A DNA stretch of 64,000 nucleotides from Opitutia bacterium (GTDB lineage Bacteria > Verrucomicrobiota > Verrucomicrobiia > Opitutales > Opitutaceae). Location of the stretch: the NCBI GenBank assembly GCA_016187925.1, contig JACPIS010000023.1, positions 195,601 through 259,600 of the forward strand. Reading direction: 5' to 3'. Each line of letters opens with the position of its first letter. Within the stretch, counting starts at the first letter, position 1. A program made the position numbers and the translations under genes. Below are positions 35,905 to 43,332 of the stretch, piece by piece. The notes below the pieces were generated by a model, which worked only from the letters and a program-made list of their open reading frames with translations, did not search any database and was not told where the DNA came from.

Positions 35905-36684
35905 ATGCTCCTCTGTCTCGACATCGGCAACACCCAGATCCACGGCGGCGTCTTCGACGGCGACCACCTGCGCCTGCAATTCCGCAAAACCACGCACCCG
36001 CTCGGCTCGTCCGACGAGCTTGGCGTGTTTTTCGCCGCGGTGCTGCGGGAGAACGGCCTGGAGCCCCGCGCCATCAAGCGCGTGGCGATCTGCTCGGTCG
36101 TGCCGCCCGCGCTCTACGCGCTGCGCGCGGCGTGCGTGAAGTATTTCCATTGCGAAGCCTTCGTGCTGCAGGCCGGCGTCAAGACCGGCCTGAAGGTGCG
36201 TTACCGCAACCCGCACGAGGTCGGCGCCGACCGCATCGCCAACGCCATCGCGGTCACGCAGCGCCATCCCGGACGCGACGCCATCGTCATCGATTGCGGC
36301 ACCGCGACGACGTTCGACGTGGTGACGGCCGGCGGCGACTATCTTGGCGGCGCGATCCTGCCCGGCCTCGGCATCTCGGCCGAGATGCTGCAAAGCCGCA
36401 CGGCCCGACTGCCCGCGGTGGAGATCACCCGGCCCGAGGCGGCGCTCGGCCGCACGACGACGGAGAGCATCCAGTCCGGGCTTTACCACGGGCACGTCGG
36501 GGCGTTGCGCCAGCTCGTGGCGGAGCTGACGCGCGAGGCATTTCCCAACAGCTCGCCGGTCATCGTCGGCACGGGCGGATTCTCCCGGATGTTCGAGGGC
36601 GAGGGTCTTTTTAAGGAGCTCGTGCCCGAGCTCGTGCTCTGGGGCCTGCATCGCGCGGAGCTGCTCAATCGCGAAGAGCAGTGA
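35905..36684 (+). CDS. coaX: Type III pantothenate kinase (CoaX)
   Basis: A 259-residue ASKHA-fold kinase that phosphorylates pantothenate and, in the family, needs a monovalent cation and resists feedback by CoA. Motifs: DIGNTQIHGGVF, VGADRIANAIA, the PHOSPHATE 1/adenosine region IDCGTATTFDVV and GGAILPGLGIS. Located directly after coaBC, it supplies that enzyme's substrate. Length is normal. Confidence 0.96.
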   Translation: MLLCLDIGNTQIHGGVFDGDHLRLQFRKTTHPLGSSDELGVFFAAVLRENGLEPRAIKRVAICSVVPPALYALRAACVKYFHCEAFVLQAGVKTGLKVRYRNPHEVGADRIANAIAVTQRHPGRDAIVIDCGTATTFDVVTAGGDYLGGAILPGLGISAEMLQSRTARLPAVEITRPEAALGRTTTESIQSGLYHGHVGALRQLVAELTREAFPNSSPVIVGTGGFSRMFEGEGLFKELVPELVLWGLHRAELLNREEQ

Positions 36685-36690
36685 GGACTG

Positions 36691-36707
36691 GCCACAAAAA
36701 CGCACAA
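36691..36707. repeat. Single arm of the GCCACAAAAACGCACAA family
   Basis: GCCACAAAAACGCACAA lies seven bases after the coaX stop and differs by one base from the arm at 9224-9240. No matching second arm was seen nearby. Confidence 0.6.
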
Positions 36708-36818
36708 AGGAACGCAAACGTGGGCGACCCCTGAACGTGAACCAGCCATGAAACCCGTTTTCGAAGCCTGTCAGGGCGAGGCGCGCCGCGCCGAAGCAAT
36801 CCGGATGACACCGCACGA

Positions 36819-36887
36819 GTGGGAGGGGCTTTATGCCCCGACTGGCTCGGGTCACCGCTGGATGTCGGGGCATAAAGCCCCTCCCAC
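36819..36887. repeat. Perfect 24-bp inverted repeat, GTGGGAGGGGCTTTATGCCC family
   Basis: The left arm 36819-36842 begins GTGGGAGGGGCTTTATGCCC and the right arm 36864-36887 is its exact complement, around a 21-base loop starting ACTGGCTC. A near-identical copy is at 37509-37579 and a diverged one at 8069-8136. It lies between coaX and panD. Confidence 0.92.
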
Positions 36888-36950
36888 ATCCCGGCAGCAG
36901 GCCGAGAGCGGTTTACTCAAACCCTGAAAGTCCGATTTTTCCACGCACCC

Positions 36951-37337
36951 ATGCAACTGACCTTGATGAAATCGAAGCTCCACGGCGCGACGGTGACGGC
37001 CGCGGACCTGCATTACGAAGGCTCGATCGCCATCGACCCCGAGCTCGTCCGCTGTGCGAACCTGCGGGAGTTCGAGCGCGTCGACATCTACAATTGCCAC
37101 AACGGCGCGCGCTTTTCGACCTATGTCATCCTCGGCGCGAAGCGCGGGGAAATGATGCTCAACGGCGCGGCGGCGCGGATGGTGCAGCCCGGCGACCGCA
37201 TCATCGTGGTGGCTTACGCGGAGTTCAGCGAGGCCGAGGCGCGCCGGCACCGGCCCACGGTCGTGCTGCTCGATGCGGAGAACCGCCCAAAGCTCAAGCG
37301 CCCGGCGCGGCGCCCTGTCCGCACGAAGGTGCGTTGA
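36951..37337 (+). CDS. panD: Aspartate 1-decarboxylase proenzyme (PanD)
   Basis: A 128-residue pyruvoyl-dependent enzyme that turns aspartate into beta-alanine for PanC. It shows [20 protein letters not shown] with the G24-S25 self-cleavage site in YEGSIAID, and the catalytic NGAR in [12 protein letters not shown]. It is last in the pan/coa cluster, separated from coaX by 266 bases of palindromic repeats, so it may have its own promoter. The basic tail [13 protein letters not shown] is a short lineage extension. Confidence 0.97.
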   Translation: MQLTLMKSKLHGATVTAADLHYEGSIAIDPELVRCANLREFERVDIYNCHNGARFSTYVILGAKRGEMMLNGAAARMVQPGDRIIVVAYAEFSEAEARRHRPTVVLLDAENRPKLKRPARRPVRTKVR

Positions 37338-37422
37338 GTTTGGCAAAGGCGCTCTCGCCCAGACGGCATGGATTCTTCGCGGCGCTCAGAATGACACGCA
37401 GTTGATGGAGAAGTCGGGCCAA

Positions 37423-37493
37423 GGTTCGACACAAGGGCGAACCCTACGGGCCGAGGTGCGGCCATAGGCTCGACACAAGGTCGAGCCCTACGA
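37423..37493. repeat. Hairpin pair with CCCTACG ends (GGTTCG and GGCTCGA)
   Basis: Hairpin 1 is GGTTCG (37423-37428) with CGAACC (37438-37443). Hairpin 2 is GGCTCGA (37468-37474) with TCGAGCC (37481-37487). Both have ACACAAGG in the loop and CTACG after the stem, in the same orientation. The stems differ on both arms yet stay paired. Confidence 0.7.
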
Positions 37494-37508
37494 AGTTGCG
37501 GTGGCCGT

Positions 37509-37579
37509 GTGGGAGGGGCTTTATGCCCCGACACTCGGGAACCGAAGCGTTGAACGTCGGGGCGTAAAGCCCCTCCCAC
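37509..37579. repeat. GTGGGAGGGGCTTTATGCCC stem-loop, second copy
   Basis: The left arm 37509-37532 is identical to that at 36819. The right arm 37556-37579 has one change (CGTAAAG for CATAAAG). The 23-base loop differs from the first copy beyond its first two bases. Confidence 0.9.
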
Positions 37580-37645
37580 AGCGCGGCGGAACCCGCATTT
37601 CGCGGAAGCGGGCATCCCCCGGTCGGCCGTATTCGCGCCGCAGAA

Positions 37646-37670
37646 GCGCATTGAGGTCAATGCGCCCCAC
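37646..37670. repeat. GCGCATTGA-GG-TCAATGCGC hairpin with CCCACC foot
   Basis: Perfect stem GCGCATTGA (37646-37654) and TCAATGCGC (37657-37665), then CCCAC. A sister hairpin at 43196-43219 has stem GCGCGTTGA/TCAACGCGC and TCCACC. The compensating A/T to G/C change on both arms shows selection for, or copying of, the fold. Confidence 0.75.
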
Positions 37671-37681
37671 CTGGCGTCCGC

Positions 37682-40165
37682 TCAGCGGCTGCGCAGGTTC
37701 TGCGCGAGGCGGAGGATGTCGGAGAGGACGCCGGAGGCCGTGACGGCTCCGCCGGCGCCGGCGCCGCGCACGACGAGCGGAAAGTCGCGGTAGCGCTCGG
37801 TGTAGAAGGCGACGAATGCCTCCGCGCCACGCAGGGCGGCGGCGGGATGCGCGGCGTCGACCGCGACCGGGGAGACGGTGATCTTGGCGCCGGTCGCCTC
37901 GGGCTCGATGCGCGCGAGATAGCGGAGCAGCTTGCCTTCCTTCTTGTAGGCGGCCACGCGCGCGGAGAGGTCGGCGTCGACCGAGGCGAGCGATTGAAGA
38001 AATTTCTCGGGATCGTCCTCGGCGAGGTGCTTGGCGGGGACGAAGGGCTCGAGCGCCACGTCCTCGAGGTCGAGGGCGAGGCCGAGTTCGCGTGCGAGGA
38101 TCAGGGCCTTGCGGGCGACGTCGAGGCCGGAGAGATCGTCGCGCGGATGCGGCTCGGTGTAGCCGAGTTCGCGCGCCTGGCGGACGGCGGCGGAGAGCGG
38201 GCGGCCGGCGAGCAACTGCTCGCAAAGATAGCCCAGCGTGCCGGAGAAGGCGCCCTCGATGCGCACGACGCGGTCGCCGGTGCGGACGAGATTTTTCAGC
38301 GTCTCGATGACGGGCAGCGCGGCGCCGACGGTGGTCTCGTAATGGTAGGCGCGATACTGGCGTCGCGCGGCGGCGAGGAGGGCGTCGCGCTGCGCGCGCG
38401 GCAGGGCGAGCGGCTTTTTGTTCGCCGAGACGACGTTGATGCCTTGCGCGAAGGCCTCGATGTAGAGCTGCTCCATGCCGGAGGAGCCGGTGCAGTCGAC
38501 GAGCACGGGGTTCGGCAGCCGGGCGAGCAGGGCAAGAAGTTCGCGCGCCTCGGGCGGGGTGCCCTTGGCGAGCGCCTTGTCCAACTGGGCGGCGGCGGTG
38601 GCGGGGTCGAGGCCGTGGGCGTCGAACACGCCGCCGCGGCTGCCGGCGAGACCGACGAGGCGCACCTGGACGTCGTGCTGCGAGCGCAGCGTGGCGCCGT
38701 GGGTTTCAAGCTGTTTCAACAGGCTGCCGCCGACGATGCCCTTGCCGAGCAGGAGGACGTTGACCTCGGCGTGCGCGAGGTTGAAGGCCGCGTGGACGGT
38801 GCGGACCGCGATGGCGGTGTCGTCGGCGTCGACGACGCAGGAGATGCTGCGGGCGGAGGCGCCCTGCGCGAGGGCGCGGACCTTGATGCCGACGCTGCCG
38901 ATGGCGTTGAGCATGCGGCCGGCGACGTTGGGCTTCTGTCCCATCGACTCGGCGACGAGCGTGACAAGCGAGACCGGCGAGAGGATCGGCCCGAGCGAGA
39001 GGTCGCCCGCGTGCAGGTCGGGCGCGAGGGATTTCTGGAGAATCTGGCGGGCGCGCTCCTCGTCGGGCAGCGGCACGACGACGGAGAAAGTCTGGCCGAG
39101 CGTCGATTCGGTGGTGAGCCAGACGCGGACGCCGGCGCCGTCGAGGGCGGTGAGGATGCGGGCGGCGATGGTGCGGCCCGGGCCGGTGCGGCGGGATTGC
39201 ACGCCGATGAGGGAAAGTTGTTCGAGGCTGGTGACGCAGGTCGGGCGGTTGGCGTCGGGATGGCCGGTGGCATCGATGCGCGTGCCCGGGGCGTGCGGCT
39301 GCGTCGTGCTGCGGATGACGAGCGCGGCGCCGCACTCGCGCAGCGGGATGATGGTGCGCGAGTGGAACATCCGCGTGCCGAAGTAGGCGAGTTCGAGCGC
39401 CTCGTCGTAGGACAGGCGATCGACCGGCGAGGCCTCGCGCACGAAGGCCGGGTCGGCGGTCATGACGCCGAGCACGTCGGTCCACACCGTCACGGACTCG
39501 GCGCGAAGGAGCGAGGCGAGCAGCGTGGCGGTGTAATCGGAGCCGTTGCGGCCGAGCGTGGTCGTCTGGCCGTCGCGGGTGCGGCCGATGAAGCCGGTGA
39601 CGATGGGCAGCTTGCCGCTCCATTGCGCGGCGATCGGGGCGAAAGCCTTGGCGGTGTCGTCGTGCTCGACGACGGCGGCGCCGTAGGCGGTGTCGGTGAC
39701 GACGAAATCGCGCGCATCGACGGCGAGGGCCGGCACCTCGCGCTCGCGCAGGGCGTGCGCGACGAGGGCGGAGGAGATGCGTTCACCGGCGCTGATGACG
39801 GAGTCGAGCGAACGCGGCGAGCACTCGCGGGTGAGCTCGATGCCGGAGAGGAGGCGCTCGACGGGCGTCAGCACAGCGTCGAGGTCGGCCTTGAAGGCGC
39901 GCAGGCCGTGCGGCGTGAGCACGGGGCGGGCGGTGTTGAGGGCGAGCTCGCGGACGCGCCCGAGTTCCTGGCGGGCCTGGGCGATCTCGCCGTCGGCGGC
40001 GGAGCGGGCGGCAAGGATGAGCCAGTCGGTGCTGTCCCCGAGGGCGGAGACGACCACGGCGAGCGGCGTGGGTCCGGCGGCGATGAGCTCGAGCACGCGG
40101 GGCAGGCGCCCCGGGGTGCCAAGCGAGGTGCCGCCGAATTTGTAGACCTGCCAGGATTTGCTCAT
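37682..40165 (-). CDS. thrA: Bifunctional aspartokinase/homoserine dehydrogenase (ThrA-like)
   Basis: An 827-residue fusion catalysing the first and third steps of the aspartate pathway. The kinase half starts VYKFGGTSLGTP (about 7-18), with TLGRNGSDYTATLLA and paired ACT domains near 310-460. The dehydrogenase half starts VLLLGKGIVGGSLLKQLE (Rossmann) and contains VSANKKPLALP, the HYETTVGAALPVIETL active-site stretch and EPHPRDDLSGLDVARKALIL. It has the full length of the E. coli ThrA type. It overlaps metX by four bases as the downstream gene, linking homoserine production with its acetylation toward methionine. Confidence 0.96.
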   Translation of the reverse strand: MSKSWQVYKFGGTSLGTPGRLPRVLELIAAGPTPLAVVVSALGDSTDWLILAARSAADGEIAQARQELGRVRELALNTARPVLTPHGLRAFKADLDAVLTPVERLLSGIELTRECSPRSLDSVISAGERISSALVAHALREREVPALAVDARDFVVTDTAYGAAVVEHDDTAKAFAPIAAQWSGKLPIVTGFIGRTRDGQTTTLGRNGSDYTATLLASLLRAESVTVWTDVLGVMTADPAFVREASPVDRLSYDEALELAYFGTRMFHSRTIIPLRECGAALVIRSTTQPHAPGTRIDATGHPDANRPTCVTSLEQLSLIGVQSRRTGPGRTIAARILTALDGAGVRVWLTTESTLGQTFSVVVPLPDEERARQILQKSLAPDLHAGDLSLGPILSPVSLVTLVAESMGQKPNVAGRMLNAIGSVGIKVRALAQGASARSISCVVDADDTAIAVRTVHAAFNLAHAEVNVLLLGKGIVGGSLLKQLETHGATLRSQHDVQVRLVGLAGSRGGVFDAHGLDPATAAAQLDKALAKGTPPEARELLALLARLPNPVLVDCTGSSGMEQLYIEAFAQGINVVSANKKPLALPRAQRDALLAAARRQYRAYHYETTVGAALPVIETLKNLVRTGDRVVRIEGAFSGTLGYLCEQLLAGRPLSAAVRQARELGYTEPHPRDDLSGLDVARKALILARELGLALDLEDVALEPFVPAKHLAEDDPEKFLQSLASVDADLSARVAAYKKEGKLLRYLARIEPEATGAKITVSPVAVDAAHPAAALRGAEAFVAFYTERYRDFPLVVRGAGAGGAVTASGVLSDILRLAQNLRSR

Positions 40166-41247
40166 GAACGGGGGAGAGGGAGCCGCAAAGCGCGGCGGAT
40201 TATGGCGGCGAGCTGCCGCCATTCGAGGAGAAAGGCATCGTGGCCGTGCGGGCTGCGGATCGTCGCGCGCACGACGCGGGCGTGGCCGGCGCGGCGCAGC
40301 GCGCGGGCGAGCTCGTCGGCCTGCGCGGGAGTGAAAAGCTGGTCGGTGCTGACGTCGGCCACGAGGGTGGAGGCGCGGATGCGGTCGAGTGCGCTCCGCC
40401 GGCCGACCGGGTGGCCGGACAACGGCCGGCGCAGGTCGTGGTGGTCCATGGCGTCGAGCAGCAGTTCGTAGCAACGGACGGTGAAACGGTTGTTCAGTTT
40501 CCGCCCGTGGTGCTCGAGGTAGCTCTGGATGCGGTAGCCGCGGCCGCCGCCCAGCGCGGGCAGGTCGCGATGCTGCGTCGCCTCGAGGCCGGGCTCGGCG
40601 CGGTAGGTGAGCATGGCGAGCTGCCGGGCGACCTCGAGGCCGCGGTCGGTGTTGTGCGGGTAACCGGGGTCGAGCCGGAGGATCTCGCGCGCGACGTGGT
40701 TCCAGCCGACGACCCAGGCGCTGGCGGCCGTGCTGGTGGCGATGGGCAGGATGCGCTCGAAGCGGCGCGGCGCGAGCGCGGCCAGCGAGAGCACGACCAT
40801 GCCCCCGAGCGAACCGCCGAGGGCGAGGTGCACCTGCCTGATGCCGAGCGCATCGAGCCCGAGGAGAATGGAGCGGGCCAGGTCGGAGGGCGTGAGCGTG
40901 ATCTTGGCGCCGCGCGGGAATCCCGGCACGCCGGGCGCGCTGCTGCCGTAGAACGAGCCGAGGTTGTTGAAACAGATGAGGCGGTGGCGCGTCGGGTCGA
41001 GCGCCCGGCCCGGGCCGATCACGGGTTCCCACCAGCCGTCGGGTCCGCCGGCGCGGGCGCTGCCGGTGAGCGCATGCACGAGCAGCACGGTCGGCACGTC
41101 GCGCCGGGGCTTCTCCGGCGTGTCGCCCTCCGGTCCGTACCACCAGCCGTGCAACCGGTGGCGCCGCACCACGCCGCCGCGCTCCAGCCGGAGAGCGGGC
41201 AGGTTGACGAGGAAATCCACGGGTTGAACTGAAGCGGAACGGGTCAT
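40162..41247 (-). CDS. metX: Homoserine O-acyltransferase (MetX-type)
   Basis: A 361-residue alpha/beta-hydrolase-fold enzyme activating homoserine by acylation for methionine synthesis. The nucleophile elbow is GGSLGGM, with the oxyanion region LLVHALTGSARA and the catalytic Asp and His near the end (STDQLFTPAQ and SPHGHDAFLLEW). ATG 41247 is preferred to an in-frame TTG five codons earlier. Some MetX-type enzymes use succinyl-CoA, so the acyl donor is not certain. It is first in an operon with thrA and divergent from a cystathionine gamma-synthase-like gene. Confidence 0.94.
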   Translation of the reverse strand: MTRSASVQPVDFLVNLPALRLERGGVVRRHRLHGWWYGPEGDTPEKPRRDVPTVLLVHALTGSARAGGPDGWWEPVIGPGRALDPTRHRLICFNNLGSFYGSSAPGVPGFPRGAKITLTPSDLARSILLGLDALGIRQVHLALGGSLGGMVVLSLAALAPRRFERILPIATSTAASAWVVGWNHVAREILRLDPGYPHNTDRGLEVARQLAMLTYRAEPGLEATQHRDLPALGGGRGYRIQSYLEHHGRKLNNRFTVRCYELLLDAMDHHDLRRPLSGHPVGRRSALDRIRASTLVADVSTDQLFTPAQADELARALRRAGHARVVRATIRSPHGHDAFLLEWRQLAAIIRRALRLPLPRS

Positions 41248-41316
41248 GAACGAGGGCGGCAAATACGCGACTTGTAGCTAAATGCGCAAGCAGCCGAAAG
41301 GCCAAATCCTCTCACT

Positions 41317-41338
41317 GTCATACCGTTTGATGTATGAC
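41317..41338. promoter_or_regulatory. Candidate operator GTCATAC-N8-GTATGAC between metX and the PLP gene
   Basis: GTCATAC (41317-41323) and GTATGAC (41332-41338) are perfect 7-bp inverted half-sites, 15 bases centre to centre. The site lies in the 146-base divergent gap, 56 bases before the chosen ATG of the cystathionine gamma-synthase-like gene. It could control both methionine-pathway transcripts. The regulator is unknown. Confidence 0.45.
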
Positions 41339-41393
41339 GCGTTGCGCCGCGGACTTCGGTTGCGCAAGCTCGGGGCCGACCGACTATCCCCGC

Positions 41394-42896
41394 ATGGCCG
41401 CATTTTCTCCAAGACCGCTGGGCGAACGCATTCCGGGTGCGCTGCACTCCGTGTCGTGCAGCCTGCCGACGATGGACGACATCATCGGCTACGAGGAGAA
41501 GCGCCCCGCGACGCTGGCGCGCATGAAGGCCGGTTACCCGCGCTTTTTCCTGCATCCGCTCGTGGAAGAGGTGCGCGCGCTCGCGGCCGAGGAAACGAAG
41601 CATCCGGTAGCGTCGGTCTGGCCGGTGATTTCCGCGTGCGTGGGCCGCGCGCTGGTGCGGCAGCTCGGCGAAGGCGAAGTGCGCGCCGTGCTCGGCGGTG
41701 CGGTGCAGGCCGTGATGCACCGGCCGGAGACCGGGCTCGCCACGCGAGCCCGGCATTACCTGCAGCACACGGGAGGATTTCTCGGTTCGCGGGCCGCGGA
41801 GGATGTGCTGGTGCGAACCGGGCATCGGGCGGCGGCGGCGCCGGAGGAACTCTGGCCGGGCGACGCGGAGGCCGAAGTGCAGCGCGTGCTGCAAGGCTTG
41901 TTCGCCGGCACGAAGGCCGAGGATCGCCGTCTGGCCGCCAGCGGCATGACGGCGGTGCATGCGGCCTTCCGGGCGATCAGCGAGGTGCAGGCGCCGCGCG
42001 GCCGCACGGCGTGGCTGCAACTCGGCTGGCTCTACCTCGACACGATCCAGGTGCTGAAGAAATTCACGCCGGATCCGCCGCGGGACTATATCTATCAGCG
42101 CGACGTGCTCGACCTCGCGGGGCTGGAGAAGACTTTCCAGCAGCACGGTGCGCGGCTGGCCGGCCTCATCATGGAGGCGCCGACGAATCCGCTGGTGCAG
42201 ACGCCCGATGTGGCGGCGGTCGCCGCGCTCGCGCGGAAACACGGTGTGCGCGTGGTCGTCGACCCGGCCATCAGCTCGCCCTTCAATGTGGACGTGCTGC
42301 CGCACGCGGATGCCGTCGTGTGCAGCCTCACGAAATACGCCACGCATGCCGGAGACGTGATGGTCGGCCTCGCGGTGGTGAATCCCGCCGGACCCGACGC
42401 GGCGGCGCTGCGCGCGGGACTCGACCGCTGGATCGAGCCGCCCTACGCCCGCGATCTGGCGCGTCTGGCGGCGCAGATCGGCCGCGCGGCCGAGGTGGTG
42501 GCGCGGATCAATGCGAACACGGCCCGTGTGGCGGCGTTTCTCACCGCACACCCGAAGGTGAAGTGGGTCGCATGGGCGGGGCAGCCGCGCTGCATTGAGA
42601 ATTACCGCCGCATCGCGCGCGGGCCGGAGGCGTGGGGCGGCGTGATCTCGTTTGCCGTGCGCGGGCCGGTGGCACCGTTCTACGACGAGGTGCGGCTGGC
42701 CAAGGGGCCGAGCTTCGGCATGAGCACGACGCTGCTGTGTCCGTATGTTTTCCTCGCCCATTACGACCTCGTGCACACGCCGGAGGGCAAGGCGGAGCTC
42801 GCGGCGAGCGGCCTGGAGCCGGAGCTGCTGCGGCTGGCGGTCGGTGCCGAGCCGGCGGAGGAGATCATCGCGGAGCTGGCGCGTGCGCTGGGCTGA
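41394..42896 (+). CDS. PLP-dependent trans-sulfuration enzyme (cystathionine gamma-synthase-like)
   Basis: A 500-residue fold-type I PLP enzyme of the Cys/Met-metabolism family, longer than the usual ~390 residues because of an N-terminal region (about 1-130) starting PLGERIPGALHSVSCSLPTM. The core shows MEAPTNPLVQTPDVAAVAAL, VVVDPAISSPFN and the PLP lysine in CSLTKYATHAGDVMVG. C-terminal KGPSFGMSTTLLCPY is also typical. The ATG at 41394 was chosen as the first codon before the conserved block. Divergence from metX-thrA points to cystathionine synthesis or direct sulfhydrylation in methionine biosynthesis. Confidence 0.85.
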   Translation: MAAFSPRPLGERIPGALHSVSCSLPTMDDIIGYEEKRPATLARMKAGYPRFFLHPLVEEVRALAAEETKHPVASVWPVISACVGRALVRQLGEGEVRAVLGGAVQAVMHRPETGLATRARHYLQHTGGFLGSRAAEDVLVRTGHRAAAAPEELWPGDAEAEVQRVLQGLFAGTKAEDRRLAASGMTAVHAAFRAISEVQAPRGRTAWLQLGWLYLDTIQVLKKFTPDPPRDYIYQRDVLDLAGLEKTFQQHGARLAGLIMEAPTNPLVQTPDVAAVAALARKHGVRVVVDPAISSPFNVDVLPHADAVVCSLTKYATHAGDVMVGLAVVNPAGPDAAALRAGLDRWIEPPYARDLARLAAQIGRAAEVVARINANTARVAAFLTAHPKVKWVAWAGQPRCIENYRRIARGPEAWGGVISFAVRGPVAPFYDEVRLAKGPSFGMSTTLLCPYVFLAHYDLVHTPEGKAELAASGLEPELLRLAVGAEPAEEIIAELARALG

Positions 42897-42959
42897 GCTG
42901 GGGCAGGTGCGAGGAAGACGCCTCCCTTGAGCTTGGTGAGATTGAGCAGTGGCACGGCG

Positions 42960-43012
42960 GGTAGAGCGGAGCGGCCCGCTCCGCCGCGGCGGGGTCGGCG
43001 ACCCCGCCCTAC
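42960..43012. repeat. GGTAG...CCCTAC double hairpin, relative of 32791-32843
   Basis: GGTAGAGC, hairpin 1 around GGAGCGGCCCGCTCC, core GCCGCGG, hairpin 2 CGGGGTCGGCGACCCCG, then CCCTAC. Ends, core and layout match the unit at 32791, while the arm sequences differ but still pair. Confidence 0.78.
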
Positions 43013-43195
43013 AAGGGGGCTGATGCGTTGCGCGCAGAAGCAACGCGCCGGGGTCGGCGCGTCTTCAGTTGGCGAACGCGTGTGACCGCGCGCGAAGGCA
43101 TGGATGCTTCGCTGCGTTCAGAATGACCAGTCGCAGGGCTCGCCTCGTGTGAAACCAAGGCGTGACACGAGGTCGAGTTCTCTCGCTCAAGGAAA

Positions 43196-43219
43196 GCGCG
43201 TTGAGGTCAACGCGCTCCA
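43196..43219. repeat. GCGCGTTGA-GG-TCAACGCGC hairpin
   Basis: A perfect 9-bp stem (43196-43204 and 43207-43215) with a two-base centre, followed by TCCACC. Sister of the hairpin at 37646-37670. Confidence 0.75.
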
Positions 43220-43256
43220 CCCGCACTTGTCTGATCGGGCGCTGATTTTCTCCAAC

Positions 43257-43289
43257 AAAAAGGCGCGGCTGGGTGGGCCGCGCTTTTTT
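43257..43289. terminator. Bidirectional intrinsic terminator at the pilB 3' end
   Basis: Stem GCGCGGC (43263-43269) and GCCGCGC (43277-43283), loop TGGGTGG, with an A-run before (43257-43261) and a T-run after (43284-43289). It can therefore serve both the minus-strand pilB transcript and the plus-strand PLP-gene transcript. Confidence 0.88.
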
Positions 43290-43332
43290 GTTCGTAGTCG
43301 GCGCCCGGGGGAGTGGGCGCCAAAAAAAGAGT

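Larger units (their letters stand above)
37338..37681. other. Repeat-filled gap between convergent panD and thrA
   Basis: The 344 bases consist almost entirely of palindromic elements: one arm of the GTCATCC family (37369-37395), a pair of GGTTCGA/GGCTCGA hairpins (37423-37493), a copy of the GTGGGAGGGG stem-loop (37509-37579) and a GCGCATTGA hairpin (37646-37670). The hairpins may terminate both converging transcripts. No gene is seen. Confidence 0.75.
42897..43332. other. Repeat-rich gap between convergent PLP gene and pilB
   Basis: The 436 bases hold a GGTAGAGC double hairpin (42960-43012), one arm of the GTCATCC family (43101-43127), a CCTCGTGT/ACACGAGG hairpin (43143-43172), the GCGCGTTGA hairpin (43196-43219) and a two-way terminator (43257-43289). 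No gene is visible. Confidence 0.75.

Noticed and set aside
37338..37681. CRISPR-like array because of clustered palindromes
   Set aside because: The units belong to different families with different lengths. There are no regularly spaced direct repeats with unique spacers and no cas genes.
41248..41393. SAM or cobalamin riboswitch before metX or the PLP gene
   Set aside because: The gap is too short for the known aptamers on either strand and no characteristic core was found. Only the GTCATAC inverted repeat is supported.
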